DNA of 64,000 nt from contig CANITF010000002.1 in NCBI GenBank assembly GCA_947470515.1, positions 110,791 to 174,790 of the forward strand. The letters are read 5' to 3'. Of the stretch, positions 37,729 to 47,471 are shown in pieces (within the stretch, counting starts at the first letter, position 1; every line of letters starts with the position of its first letter). Position numbers and translations under genes: made by a program. The stretch is from Flavobacteriales bacterium (GTDB lineage Bacteria; Bacteroidota; Bacteroidia; Flavobacteriales_D; Crocinitomicaceae). Below the pieces are notes generated by a model that was given only the letters and a program-made list of their open reading frames with translations, was not told where the DNA came from and did no database searches.

Positions 37729-39033
37729 ATGAATATTAAAGAATCCATATTGTGGCGGAAAGTTTTTGGATTTTCCGCTACTTTTTTATTAGTACTTTTC
37801 ATTACAGGTGGGTGTAAGAAAAAAGATTCAAATCTTGGAATCAATACAATTGATCAAAATGAATTATTAAATTCTTCTCAAATAGATACATTTTCATTAA
37901 CAACCTTTACAATTAAGGAAGATTCCGTTATTTCTGATAATCCTGCATACGCAGTTTTGGGTTCCTATAACGATCCTAAATTTGGAACATTCAAAGGGAG
38001 TTTCTATACACAATTTAGATTATCTGGGACTAACCCAAATTTTGGGGATATCTCGACAATAACAATTGATTCATTGATTTTAGGTTTGGAATATGCTGGT
38101 TACTATGGAAGTTTTACAAGTCAAACATTAGAAATTTTTGAAATGACCGAAAGTATCTATATTGATTCAACCTATTATTCTTTCTCGACAAAAAATCATT
38201 CTGTAACAAATTTAGTAGAAACAGGTTTTGAAACGTTCACACCGGATCCCAACGGAATTACTGTTATTGGCGTGGATACAGTTGATACTCAACTTCGGAT
38301 TAGATTAAATACAGCACTAGCTCAACAATTTATAACTGAAGCAGCTTCTGGAAGTAACACTTTTGCATCAAACGATAATTTCTTAAATTATTTTAAAGGA
38401 TTGCATGTAAAAGTCAATAATGGAATTCAATCCAGTGGAACTGGTGGAGCTTTTTATTTTGATTTAAATGACGCATTGTCCAAAATGACGATTTATTATA
38501 CGCAAGATTTAATACAAAAAAGGTATGATTTTTTAATCAATTCAGAATGTGCAGATTTTAACCATGTGGATATCAATAATTCTGGAACAAATGTTCAAAC
38601 TGTTATCAATGATACTATAAGTGGTCAATCTGAATATTACGCTCAGGCATTTAATTCACGTGCGATAATTGATATACCTGGTATAGAAAATATTCCAAAA
38701 AATGCTGTTATACACAAGGCTGAATTAATACTTCCTATACAATACCAAACTGGCGCGAAATATCTTCCACCAAATGAATTATCAGTATCTGCTAGAATTA
38801 ATGGCGTTTTATCGGGAATAGGTGTTTTTGGTTTTTTCGATTATAGTTATAAAAAATATACTATTGATATAAAGAATTATCTTCAGGCATATGTCTCAGG
38901 TCAAATTAATACAACAGAACTGATTCTTTCTCCAAGATTTTTTATTAATTCAGCTGAACGTGTTATTTTTAACGGCCCGAATACAATTAATAAATCTAAA
39001 CCAAAATTGGTAGTAACTTATACTGAATTTTAA
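37729..39033 (+). CDS. DUF4270 family lipoprotein
   Basis: 434 residues from ATG 37729, chosen over an in-frame upstream ATG at 37705 because it lies just beyond the previous stop and gives a lipoprotein signal peptide (FATFLLVLFITGGC-type; the sequence reads FSATFLLVLFITGGCKKK) with Cys at about residue 29. The rest is beta-rich and lacks enzyme motifs. DUF4270 proteins are Bacteroidota envelope lipoproteins of unknown function and commonly precede glmS. The ATG starts 1 bp after the stop of the short GT5 gene, and glmS begins 1 bp after its own stop. Confidence 0.8.
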   Translation: MNIKESILWRKVFGFSATFLLVLFITGGCKKKDSNLGINTIDQNELLNSSQIDTFSLTTFTIKEDSVISDNPAYAVLGSYNDPKFGTFKGSFYTQFRLSGTNPNFGDISTITIDSLILGLEYAGYYGSFTSQTLEIFEMTESIYIDSTYYSFSTKNHSVTNLVETGFETFTPDPNGITVIGVDTVDTQLRIRLNTALAQQFITEAASGSNTFASNDNFLNYFKGLHVKVNNGIQSSGTGGAFYFDLNDALSKMTIYYTQDLIQKRYDFLINSECADFNHVDINNSGTNVQTVINDTISGQSEYYAQAFNSRAIIDIPGIENIPKNAVIHKAELILPIQYQTGAKYLPPNELSVSARINGVLSGIGVFGFFDYSYKKYTIDIKNYLQAYVSGQINTTELILSPRFFINSAERVIFNGPNTINKSKPKLVVTYTEF

Positions 39034-39034
39034 C

Positions 39035-40879
39035 ATGTGTGGAATTGTAGCTTATATCGGTAAAAAACAAGCATATCCTATCATTCTTAAAGGATTAAAA
39101 AGATTAGAATATCGTGGGTATGACAGTGCGGGTATCGCATTATTAAATGAAAATCAAATCAATTTATATAAAAGGCAGGGAAAAGTTGCCAACTTAGAAG
39201 AGTTTGCCGCGAATAAGGATTTAAATGGTACTTCTGGAATTGGACATACTCGTTGGGCAACACATGGTGCTCCAAATGATGTAAATGCCCATCCTCATTA
39301 TTCTACTGATGGAAACCTTGCATTGATTCACAATGGTATTATTGAAAATTATGATACCCTTCGCAAAGAATTGATCCTTCATGGTTACGTTTTTAAAAGT
39401 GAAACTGACACTGAAGTATTGGTGCATTTAATTGATGATATCCAAAAAAACGAACATGTTTCAATTGCTGAAGCTGTGAGATTAGCGCTACTTAATGTAG
39501 TTGGAGCATATGCAATTGTTGTAATTTCTAAAGAGAATCCTAATCAACTTATCGCTGCAAGAAAAAGTAGTCCTCTAGTCGTTGGAATTGGAGGTGAAGG
39601 GGATTTTTATCTAGCATCTGACGCAACTCCGATTGTTGAATATACAAAAAGAGTTGTTTATTTAGAAGATGAAGAAATAGCAATAGTAGATTTAAATGAT
39701 GGGTTAAAGATTTTCAATATCAATAATCAAGAAAAAACACCTTATATACAACAATTAGAATTGCAATTAGAAGCTCTAGAAAAAGGCGGTTATGAGCATT
39801 TTATGTTAAAAGAAATTCATGAACAACCTCGTTCAATTAGAGATTGTTTTAGAGGTAGAATGAATGCGGATGAAGGTTGGGTTTCTTTGGGTGGAATAAA
39901 GGAGTATGAGCAAAAAATGATTAATGCTCAACGTATTGTAATGGTAGCTTGCGGAACTTCATGGCATGCATGTTTGGTTGGAGAATATTTGTTTGAAGAT
40001 TTAGCTCGTATCAATGTTGAAGTTGAGTATGCAAGTGAATTTCGTTACCGGAATCCTATTATAAACGAAAATGATATCGTTATTGCTGTATCTCAATCTG
40101 GTGAAACTGCTGATACAATGGCTGCACTTGAATTAGCGAAATCAAAAGGGGCAACTATACTTGGAATTTGTAATGTTGTTGGATCGTCAATTTCAAGAAT
40201 TACCGATGCTGGATCGTATACACATGCTGGACCAGAAATTGGAGTTGCTTCAACAAAAGCGTTTACTGCTCAAGTAACGGTATTAACGCTCATGGCATTA
40301 TCTCTTGCACACAAAAAAGGGACTATTAGTGAAACTAAATTTCATACTATGCTTGCAGAATTGGAAGCAATTCCTGAAAAAGTAAAAATGGTTTTAGAAA
40401 AAAATGACCTAATTGAAAAAATTGCTTTAGAGTATAAAGATGCAACAAATGCACTTTATTTAGGAAGAGGTAGTTCTTTTCCTGTTGCATTGGAAGGAGC
40501 ACTTAAACTAAAGGAAATTTCTTATATACATGCTGAAGGTTATCCAGCTGCTGAAATGAAACATGGACCAATCGCTCTGATTGATGAAGAAATGCCTGTT
40601 TTTGTAATTGCAACAAAAGGTACTTCTTACGAAAAAGTTGTTTCAAATATTCAAGAAGTTAAAGCACGAAAAGGGAAAATAATTGCAATCGTCACTGATG
40701 GAGATGAAACTGTTAAAGAAATTGCAGATCATATTATTGAAATTCCAGATACAGACGAACATTTAGTTCCAATATTGGCTACAGTTCCTTTTCAACTTCT
40801 TTCATATCACATCGCAGTAATGAGAGGTTGTAATGTTGATCAACCAAGGAATTTAGCGAAATCTGTTACGGTAGAGTAG
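39035..40879 (+). CDS. glmS: Glutamine-fructose-6-phosphate aminotransferase (isomerizing)
   Basis: 614 residues, full length. The N-terminal glutaminase begins MCGIVAYIG with the catalytic Cys2 and has HTRWATHGAPNDVNAHPH and HNGIIENY. Two SIS sugar-isomerase domains follow (VACGTSWHACLVGEY and QSGETADTMAALELAK; LGRGSSFPVALEGALKLKE), ending in the DQPRNLAKSVTVE tail. It makes glucosamine-6-phosphate for peptidoglycan and LPS. It is the last gene of a tightly spaced three-gene operon with the short GT5 protein and DUF4270 lipoprotein. Confidence 0.97.
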   Translation: MCGIVAYIGKKQAYPIILKGLKRLEYRGYDSAGIALLNENQINLYKRQGKVANLEEFAANKDLNGTSGIGHTRWATHGAPNDVNAHPHYSTDGNLALIHNGIIENYDTLRKELILHGYVFKSETDTEVLVHLIDDIQKNEHVSIAEAVRLALLNVVGAYAIVVISKENPNQLIAARKSSPLVVGIGGEGDFYLASDATPIVEYTKRVVYLEDEEIAIVDLNDGLKIFNINNQEKTPYIQQLELQLEALEKGGYEHFMLKEIHEQPRSIRDCFRGRMNADEGWVSLGGIKEYEQKMINAQRIVMVACGTSWHACLVGEYLFEDLARINVEVEYASEFRYRNPIINENDIVIAVSQSGETADTMAALELAKSKGATILGICNVVGSSISRITDAGSYTHAGPEIGVASTKAFTAQVTVLTLMALSLAHKKGTISETKFHTMLAELEAIPEKVKMVLEKNDLIEKIALEYKDATNALYLGRGSSFPVALEGALKLKEISYIHAEGYPAAEMKHGPIALIDEEMPVFVIATKGTSYEKVVSNIQEVKARKGKIIAIVTDGDETVKEIADHIIEIPDTDEHLVPILATVPFQLLSYHIAVMRGCNVDQPRNLAKSVTVE

Positions 40880-41033
40880 TCTGAACGGTAGTTGGGTTGG
40901 TCTGTTAGTGTAGAGTAATCATATAATTGTAATAAAAAAACCATCCATTAATAATCTGTATCGATTATTTAGGACTAGACACTTTCAATTGTATTCATTT
41001 TCTTTTATTTGCATTAAATTCTATTAAAAAAAA

Positions 41034-41387
41034 ATGTCAATTTCTCTAAACGATAAACACAAAGACTTTTTCAACTCGGTTTTCGAAGTAGTTAAATTAA
41101 TTCCAAAAGGAAAAGTAACTTCTTATGGGTCAATTGCTAAATATTTAGGAAGTTCTAAATCAAGTCGTATGGTAGGTTGGGCGATGAATGCTTCTCATAA
41201 AATGCCTGATATTCCAGCGCATAGAGTCGTAAATAGAATTGGTCTTTTGACAGGGAAGTTTCATTTTAGCACGTTAACCGAAATGGAGGAAAAATTAAAA
41301 GCTGAAGGAATAATCGTAGAAAACGATCAAATTCAAAATTTCAAAACGCATTTTTGGGACCCAATGATAGCGTTGCGTATGGATTAA
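41034..41387 (+). CDS. MGMT-family alkyltransferase-like protein (ATL)
   Basis: 117 residues, the DNA-binding domain of O6-alkylguanine-DNA alkyltransferases only. The helix-turn-helix region GKVTSYGSIAKYLGSSKSSRMVGWAMNA is intact, but the active-site motif reads PAHRVV (60-65) instead of PCHRVV: Ala62 replaces the alkyl-accepting Cys. Such alkyltransferase-like proteins bind alkylated guanine without repairing it and pass the lesion to nucleotide excision repair. The gene stands alone between glmS and an epimerase gene. No misannotation from frameshift is apparent; the domain is complete. Confidence 0.9.
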   Translation: MSISLNDKHKDFFNSVFEVVKLIPKGKVTSYGSIAKYLGSSKSSRMVGWAMNASHKMPDIPAHRVVNRIGLLTGKFHFSTLTEMEEKLKAEGIIVENDQIQNFKTHFWDPMIALRMD

Positions 41388-41444
41388 TTGAACTTTTAGC
41401 AATAATTATAACTAAGAAAAATCTCACATTCACTTTAAAGGTTG

Positions 41445-41452
41445 TATTTTTG
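41445..41452 (+). promoter_or_regulatory. Possible promoter -7 box of the epimerase gene
   Basis: TATTTTTG matches TAnnTTTG only 5 nt before the ATG at 41458; if used, the mRNA would be nearly leaderless. The short distance makes it uncertain. Confidence 0.35.
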
Positions 41453-41457
41453 ATTTC

Positions 41458-42468
41458 ATGATTTTAGTCACAGGTGGTACAGGTCTTTTAGGAAGTCATT
41501 TATTATTCCAATTAGCTCAAGAAAATGTGCCTATTCGTTCCATCTACAGAGATAAAAGTAGAATAGCACAAGTTGAATCTTTATTTCAATTCTACTCTCC
41601 AGAAAATTTCACATCTCTATTTTCAAAAATTGAATGGGTAGAAGCAGATATTCTTGATGTTATAAGTTTGAATATTTCATTTAAAGATATTGAAATCGTT
41701 TATCATTGTGCAGGATTAGTCTCATTTTCAAAAAGACAGTTCAATCAGTTAATTAAAATCAACAGAGAAGGTACGGCAAACATTGTAAATACATGTCTCG
41801 AATTCAATGTTAAAAAATTGTGTTATGTTAGTTCAACAGCTACCATTGGTGGTCAAAGTGGAGAAATTACGACAGAATTAACAAAATGGAAACAATCTCC
41901 AGAAACAAATGGTTATTCCATTTCTAAATATTCTGGTGAAAAAGAGGTTTGGAGAGGAGTTGAAGAAGGGCTTGATTGCGTCATTGTTAATCCATCAGTA
42001 ATTTTTGGTGCAGGTAGTTGGGATGAAAGTTCTTTAACAATTTTTCGAACCGCTCAAAATGGGCTACGATTTTACACCAGTGGTCAAAATGGATTTGTTG
42101 ATGCACGAGATGTAGCACAAATAATGGTTCAACTCACCAATAGTGAAATAAAAAATGAACGCTATTTATGTGTTGGAAACAATGTGCCTTTCAAAATTTT
42201 AATGGAAAAAATAGCCGTAAGATTGGGGAAAAAGCCCCCAACTATAAACACTCCAAAATGGCTAGCCGGAATAGTTTGGCGCCTTTCATGGTTTTTCAGT
42301 TTGTTTTCTAAAAAAGATGCAATGCTGACAAGAGCTAGTTCAAAATCAGCATTTAATTTTATGACTTATGATAGTAGCAAAGTTAAAAACGAACTTTCTT
42401 TTTCATTTCGATCTATTGAAGAAACTATTGACAATACGATAAGAGGGAAAATCGAAAAAAAGAATTAA
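41458..42468 (+). CDS. NAD-dependent epimerase/dehydratase family protein
   Basis: 336 residues of the extended short-chain dehydrogenase type. The Rossmann motif VTGGTGLLGSHL (4-15) binds NAD(P); the catalytic tyrosine/lysine pair is in NGYSISKYSGEKEVWRG (YxxxK). The best comparison is with dihydroflavonol-4-reductase-like and sugar-nucleotide epimerases (VYHCAGLVSFSKR, LCYVSSTATIGG). Substrate unknown. The gene ends 8 bp before the stop of the convergent gene at 42477. Confidence 0.88.
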   Translation: MILVTGGTGLLGSHLLFQLAQENVPIRSIYRDKSRIAQVESLFQFYSPENFTSLFSKIEWVEADILDVISLNISFKDIEIVYHCAGLVSFSKRQFNQLIKINREGTANIVNTCLEFNVKKLCYVSSTATIGGQSGEITTELTKWKQSPETNGYSISKYSGEKEVWRGVEEGLDCVIVNPSVIFGAGSWDESSLTIFRTAQNGLRFYTSGQNGFVDARDVAQIMVQLTNSEIKNERYLCVGNNVPFKILMEKIAVRLGKKPPTINTPKWLAGIVWRLSWFFSLFSKKDAMLTRASSKSAFNFMTYDSSKVKNELSFSFRSIEETIDNTIRGKIEKKN

Positions 42469-42476
42469 AATTTAGT

Positions 42477-43355
42477 TTAATAGAAAACATAATTTTTGAA
42501 TCCGAGAATCATAATAAATTGTGTTGCAACATCTCTCGTTAGAACATAAGATAGTAATTTACTCTTGTCATTATAAATCAATTCTATTTCAGTTATAAAA
42601 ACACCATTTCTAAAAAAGTGTTTTTCTAGAAGATTGCTATTTTGATCATAAAAATAGAGTGTTTCTTCAGTCGGTGTTTCAGGATCCAATTGATACGTTT
42701 TTATTGAAGCGATGTTTCCTTTTTCATTATATGCATATTTTTCGGTTAAAACAGCTGAAGTTATTTTTAATCTTTGTACTCGTTCAACAAGATAACCCAA
42801 TTCATTATAATAATAGAATTCATCTAAGTAGGGTAAGCCATAACTATTAAAAACAGTAATTTTAGTTTGACGGTCATAATACTCATATTTTTTTTCTTCT
42901 GAATTCAAAATGGTTCGTTGACTAATTCCAAAACTATCAATGTATTCGCGAACAAAGCTTTCTTTCACATTTTTTTTTTGATCGTCATATTCAAAGATGG
43001 TAGATGTAAATCCTTTACTATCCCCCTTTTTATGTTCAACAAGGTAATCATCGTTTGAATAGACATATTTATTCCAGGTAGTATCTAGTGTGCCGTCATC
43101 TTTTCTTGTTTCGTAAGATGAAATTAACCGTCCAATAGAATCGAATTCATAAACATAATGATATTTAGTTACTCGCATCATTTCACCAGACTTCTTGTAG
43201 GTAAATTGGCCGTTCAAAAAATGAATTTTGTTTTCTCGAATAAAATCTTGGTTAAAAAATGGTTTATCCGTAAAGGCTGTTCCTTTCCTGTTATCTAGCA
43301 TTTGCGAGAAAAGCAAGTTATGAAAGAGAATAAAAAAAAGACAGGTTGTTTTCAC
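42477..43355 (-). CDS. Secreted protein with YD-like repeats, unknown function
   Basis: 292 residues, GTG start at 43355 (no in-frame ATG near). A short signal peptide (MKTTCLFFILFHNLLFSQ) precedes a region of repeated 'Y.YD..G.L/I' units: YVYEFDSIGRLISSY, FEYDDQKKNVKE, FYYYNELGYLVERV, YAYNEKGNIASIK and FYDQNSNLLEK. These resemble the YD/RHS-type repeats of Bacteroidota extracytoplasmic proteins, but no toxin or polymorphic-toxin core is present. It is probably periplasmic or surface-bound. Confidence 0.65.
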   Translation of the reverse strand: MKTTCLFFILFHNLLFSQMLDNRKGTAFTDKPFFNQDFIRENKIHFLNGQFTYKKSGEMMRVTKYHYVYEFDSIGRLISSYETRKDDGTLDTTWNKYVYSNDDYLVEHKKGDSKGFTSTIFEYDDQKKNVKESFVREYIDSFGISQRTILNSEEKKYEYYDRQTKITVFNSYGLPYLDEFYYYNELGYLVERVQRLKITSAVLTEKYAYNEKGNIASIKTYQLDPETPTEETLYFYDQNSNLLEKHFFRNGVFITEIELIYNDKSKLLSYVLTRDVATQFIMILGFKNYVFY

Positions 43356-43418
43356 ATTACAAAAAACGCAAAAACTAATCCACTTTTAACAATGGAAAGA
43401 TTTTGTTTTCACTATTAC

Positions 43419-45431
43419 TTATTGGATAACTAATCGAATCACTTCTTCTATATTTTTGACGGGTGACAAACATGTTCCATCATAACAAACATATATAATT
43501 GTTTCATTTTCAATTTTTTTGTCGGCAAAAACTGGAAGTTTTAAATCATTCCCTCCTGCACAAAGAACATTTGGTAAATAGTTTTTTAGCAAGTTCAAAT
43601 TCAATGCCTGAGATTCATTTCCCATTATTGACACGTGATAGTAATTATTTACGATGTTTAAAAGTAAGCTTCCCCAGTTCGAATAACCTGAGCCATACAT
43701 TTCCATTCCATCATATATGTTTGCTAGCATTTGTTCTGCTATAAGCTTAAATTCATTGTTATAATATAAATGGCTTAATCGAAATAAATTATGCGCCATG
43801 ACAGAATTACTCGCAGGTAAAACATTATCATTTAGTTCCATTTTTCGCGCAATTAATTGAGTGGAATTTGAAGTAAAGAAAAACATTTTACTCTTTTCAT
43901 CATGGAATTCTTTTAAGGTAATTTCAGTCAATTGGCTTGCTTTTTCTAACCATTCTGAATCAAAAGTAACTTCGTATAACTCAATAAAAGCGCAGATAAC
44001 ATGCGCATAATCCTCTAAGAAAGCATTAATAGTTGAATTCCCATTTTTGTACGTTCGGAATAATTTCCCGTCATTGGTTATTTGGCGTTGTACAATCCAA
44101 CGTGCATTTTTTATGGCTAAGTGCAAAAACTCTTCTTCTCCGAAAGCAGAATATGCATCACATAAACCTTTAATTGTTATTGCATTCCATGAAGTTAAAC
44201 ATTTATCATCCGTACCTGGACGTATGCGATGACTTCGTTCATCTAATAATTGTTGATTGATTTTGGAAATTTTCAATTCAAATTCTTCCAATGACCAATT
44301 CATTTTTTTGGCAAAAGACAAATCCGATTCTGTGCGTAATGGGATGTATTTTTCTTCTTCCCAATACCCTCTTTGATTCAAATTATAAAAATCTGAAACC
44401 CAATTATAATCGTCACCCAAAACGTTAAGCATATCTTCTTTATTCCAACAATAGAATTTACCTTCATCTCCTTCACTATCTGCATCTAAAGCTGAATAAA
44501 AAGCGCCGTCTTTGGTCAACATTTCTCTTTGCAACCAAGCTATGGTTTGATAAACAATTCTTTTGTACAAGGGTTTTTTGAAATATTTATAGGCTTCTGA
44601 ATACAAACTAAGTAATTGTCCATTATCATAAAGCATCTTTTCAAAATGTGGCACTTTCCATAACATATCAACCGAATAACGCGAAAAACCGCCACCGACT
44701 TGATCATAAATTCCACCTAATGCAATTTTATCCAATGTTAATTCTACATGCGATGATACTTTATCATTTTGGTATTTCACGCCATAATGCAACAAAAACT
44801 CATAATTATTAGGCAATGGGAATTTTGGTGCCCTAGCGTCTCCCCCTTCCATTGAATCAAAATTTCTTGACCAACGAAGCACCATTTCATGTAATTTTTC
44901 TTCTGAAAATTGTTCGCGTTTTTTGGCGTCAGTGATAAGTTCACTATTTTGAACACCCTGATGAAGATGTTCAGCATATTCTTCGACTTTTTCTCTGTCG
45001 TTTTCAAACGTATGCTGCAAGGATTTCAGAATATGCATCCACTGTTCCTTTGGGAAATAAGTCCCCCCATAAATTGGTCGGCCATCAGCCAAAGTGAAAC
45101 AATTCAGAGGCCATCCTCCTTTTTGAGTCATTAATTGAACTGCGCTCATATAAACTTGATCTACATCTGGACGTTCTTCACGATCTACTTTAATACAAAT
45201 AAAAAACGTATTCATTAACGCTGCTACTTCTTCATCTTCAAAGCATTCATGTTCCATAACATGACACCAATGACAAGCGGAATAGCCAACACTCACAAGT
45301 ACCATTTTATTTTGAAGTTTGGCTTTGGTAAAAACTTCATCTGACCATGAAACCCAATTTACTGGATTATGTGCATGCTGCAATAAATAAGGGGAAGACT
45401 CCTGAATAAGTGCATTTGTGTATTTTTCCAT
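43419..45431 (-). CDS. Thioredoxin-domain protein of the YyaL/SPATA20 (DUF255) family
   Basis: 670 residues. The N-terminal thioredoxin-like domain has the family hallmark [20 protein letters not shown] (CxxC within CHWC) after [13 protein letters not shown], then the [20 protein letters not shown] segment. From about 180 an (alpha/alpha)6 barrel resembling cellobiose-epimerase/glucosidase folds is marked by [31 protein letters not shown] and [14 protein letters not shown]. Such proteins are found in all kingdoms; function is unsettled. It is a single gene between convergent and divergent neighbours. Confidence 0.93.
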   Translation of the reverse strand: MEKYTNALIQESSPYLLQHAHNPVNWVSWSDEVFTKAKLQNKMVLVSVGYSACHWCHVMEHECFEDEEVAALMNTFFICIKVDREERPDVDQVYMSAVQLMTQKGGWPLNCFTLADGRPIYGGTYFPKEQWMHILKSLQHTFENDREKVEEYAEHLHQGVQNSELITDAKKREQFSEEKLHEMVLRWSRNFDSMEGGDARAPKFPLPNNYEFLLHYGVKYQNDKVSSHVELTLDKIALGGIYDQVGGGFSRYSVDMLWKVPHFEKMLYDNGQLLSLYSEAYKYFKKPLYKRIVYQTIAWLQREMLTKDGAFYSALDADSEGDEGKFYCWNKEDMLNVLGDDYNWVSDFYNLNQRGYWEEEKYIPLRTESDLSFAKKMNWSLEEFELKISKINQQLLDERSHRIRPGTDDKCLTSWNAITIKGLCDAYSAFGEEEFLHLAIKNARWIVQRQITNDGKLFRTYKNGNSTINAFLEDYAHVICAFIELYEVTFDSEWLEKASQLTEITLKEFHDEKSKMFFFTSNSTQLIARKMELNDNVLPASNSVMAHNLFRLSHLYYNNEFKLIAEQMLANIYDGMEMYGSGYSNWGSLLLNIVNNYYHVSIMGNESQALNLNLLKNYLPNVLCAGGNDLKLPVFADKKIENETIIYVCYDGTCLSPVKNIEEVIRLVIQ

Positions 45432-45540
45432 ATGCTAAAATTACAAATGATTTCTTCTTTTCTTGCTAAATCCGTTTTTAAACAATAAACGATGCTAAAT
45501 ATTCATTTTAAGGCTTTTTTTTTTGTCACAACAAATGGAA

Positions 45541-45575
45541 TTCCTAAATTGGGAAAAAATTACCAAAAATGGGAA
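45541..45575 (+). promoter_or_regulatory. Tandem TTCC-N7-GGAA sites, copy A
   Basis: TTCCTAAATTGGGAA (45541-45555) and TACCAAAAATGGGAA (45561-45575) have GGAA right arms and left arms TTCC/TACC at N7 spacing, 20 bp apart. The second overlaps the start codon (45569) of the sigma-54-dependent regulator gene. Related pairs occur at 50501 and 57692. Confidence 0.55.
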
Positions 45576-46912
45576 AAACAAAAATATTTGTTGTTGAAGA
45601 TGACGCGTTCTATTCAAAAATGATGAATCATAAACTTTCAATGGATTCGGAACTGGAGATAACCATTTTTAATGATGGCAAATCCTTTCTAGATAAGCTC
45701 CACCAGAAACCAACAATAATTACTCTAGATCATTCATTACCTGATATTTCTGGCTTGGAATTATTAAAAAAAATTAAAAAAGATTACCCTACAATTCCGG
45801 TCATTGTATTATCATCACAAGAATTGATTGTTACAGCATTAGAAATGCTTCAATTCGGCGCATATGACTACATTATAAAGGATAGTGCAGCAATGGAGAA
45901 GTTGTGGCATATAGTTCATCAGGCAATAGAAAAACAAAATTTATTTAAAGAAATTGAACTCCTCAGTTCAAGTGTTGCCAATCAGTATAATTTTCAAAAA
46001 TATTTGAAAGGATCTAGTGAATCGATGAAGAAAGTTCATGCACTATTGGAAAAGACAACAAAAACAAACATTACAGTAACAATAACGGGAGAAACTGGCA
46101 CCGGAAAAGAATTAGCTGCAAAATCTGTTCATTTTAATTCTGATAGGATAAAAAAACCATTTGTTGCTATAAATGTAGCAGCAATTCCAAAGGAATTAAT
46201 TGAAAGTGAATTGTTTGGGTATGAAAAAGGTGCCTTTACTGGAGCCGATAATTTGAAAATCGGGAAATTTGAAGAAGCCAATAATGGAACCTTATTTCTT
46301 GATGAAATTGGCGAAATGGACCTAAATATGCAAGCAAAATTACTTCGTGTTCTGCAAGAGAAAGAAATTAGTCGTCTCGGCTCTAATAAACTAATCTCGT
46401 TGAACTTGAGAATAATTATTGCAACTCACCGCAATCTTCAAGACGAAGTGAAAAATGGCAGATTTCGAGAAGATCTTTACTATAGACTTATGGGAATAAA
46501 TATTGAACTTCCTCCGTTAAGAGAAAGAGGTAACGATATTATCTTGTTGGCTAAACATTTTGCGGCAGAATTTTGTTTAGAAAATAACATTCAAAAAAAA
46601 GAATTTTCTTCAGAAGCATTAAATAAACTAATGTCATACAGATATCCAGGAAATGTAAGAGAATTAAAAGCCATCACAGAAATTTCTGTCGTTATGAGTG
46701 ATGGAGATTACATTTTAGAAACGGATGTTGAATTCAACAAAAAAAACGATATTGAAGATTTCTTAGAGGATGACTTAACCTTAGACCAATACAATGGTAG
46801 AATTATCAAATGGTTTTTGAATAAATATAACAACAACGTGCTGCAAGTAGCTGAAAAACTAGAAATTGGAAAATCGACAATATATAGAATGATAAAGGAA
46901 GGTAAAATTTAA
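45569..46912 (+). CDS. Sigma-54-dependent response regulator (NtrC family)
   Basis: 447 residues. Receiver 1-120 with acidic pair Asp11/Asp12, phospho-acceptor Asp54 (ITLDHSLPDISG), and Lys104. AAA+ domain 145-375: Walker A GETGTGKE (174-181), the sigma-54 contact GAFTGA (221-226), Walker B TLFLDEIGEM (241-250) and the R-finger region. C-terminal Fis-type helix-turn-helix at about 405-445 (NVLQVAEKLEIGKSTIYRMI). It should activate sigma-54 promoters on phosphorylation. It is the first gene of the H-NOX cluster, 4 bp before the H-NOX gene; input from the hybrid kinase through the Hpt protein is likely. A paired motif covers its start codon. Confidence 0.95.
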   Translation: MGKTKIFVVEDDAFYSKMMNHKLSMDSELEITIFNDGKSFLDKLHQKPTIITLDHSLPDISGLELLKKIKKDYPTIPVIVLSSQELIVTALEMLQFGAYDYIIKDSAAMEKLWHIVHQAIEKQNLFKEIELLSSSVANQYNFQKYLKGSSESMKKVHALLEKTTKTNITVTITGETGTGKELAAKSVHFNSDRIKKPFVAINVAAIPKELIESELFGYEKGAFTGADNLKIGKFEEANNGTLFLDEIGEMDLNMQAKLLRVLQEKEISRLGSNKLISLNLRIIIATHRNLQDEVKNGRFREDLYYRLMGINIELPPLRERGNDIILLAKHFAAEFCLENNIQKKEFSSEALNKLMSYRYPGNVRELKAITEISVVMSDGDYILETDVEFNKKNDIEDFLEDDLTLDQYNGRIIKWFLNKYNNNVLQVAEKLEIGKSTIYRMIKEGKI

Positions 46913-46916
46913 TAAT

Positions 46917-47468
46917 ATGTACGGATTAGTTAACCAAGCATTACAAGGTTTAATTACGGAAGAATACGGTATTGAGCAATGGAATAGTGTTAAAAAAAAT
47001 GCTGGAATTGAAATTGATTATTTTGTCAGTAACGAACCATATGAAGACAGTATTACATTTGATTTGATTGCAACGGCATCGGACGTATTAAATATTCCTT
47101 CCTCACAAATTTTACAATCTTTTGGTGGATATTGGATCCTAAGGACAAGTAGAGAAAAATATGGAGATTTAATGAAAGCAGGTGGCTCTACATTTCTAGA
47201 ATTCATGATGAATCTTCCAAATTTTCATAGTAGAATAATGCTTATTTACCCCAAATTGAGTCCTCCGGAATTTATGATGGATAAAAAATCAGAATCAGAA
47301 TTAATTATGCATTACTACTCGAGTAGAGATGGACTTTCAGATTTTGTTGTTGGCTTGATTGAAGGTTTAGCAGAAATGTTTGAAACACAAATAATAATAA
47401 AGCTTTTATCAACTGAAAAAACTGAGAATTGGCATGACACGTTTTCTATCAATATATTAAATCACTAA
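46917..47468 (+). CDS. H-NOX (haem-nitric oxide/oxygen binding) protein
   Basis: 183 residues, a complete stand-alone H-NOX domain. It begins MYGLVNQALQGLI; the proximal haem ligand is His104 in NLPNFHSRIMLIYPKLSPPEF, and the haem-propionate YxSxR motif is Tyr133, Ser135, Arg137 (HYYSSRDGL). No tyrosine lies in the segment just after this motif, so the distal pocket lacks the usual O2-stabilising Tyr and the protein should be an NO (or CO) sensor; this is inference. The partner kinase begins 3 bp downstream. Together they form a classical H-NOX/histidine kinase pair. Confidence 0.95.
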   Translation: MYGLVNQALQGLITEEYGIEQWNSVKKNAGIEIDYFVSNEPYEDSITFDLIATASDVLNIPSSQILQSFGGYWILRTSREKYGDLMKAGGSTFLEFMMNLPNFHSRIMLIYPKLSPPEFMMDKKSESELIMHYYSSRDGLSDFVVGLIEGLAEMFETQIIIKLLSTEKTENWHDTFSINILNH

Positions 47469-47471
47469 AAG

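Noticed and set aside
45500..45568. Sigma-54 promoter (GG-N10-GC) before the sigma-54 regulator gene
   Set aside because: No GG and GC with the required spacing was found; only the TTCC-N7-GGAA pair is present.
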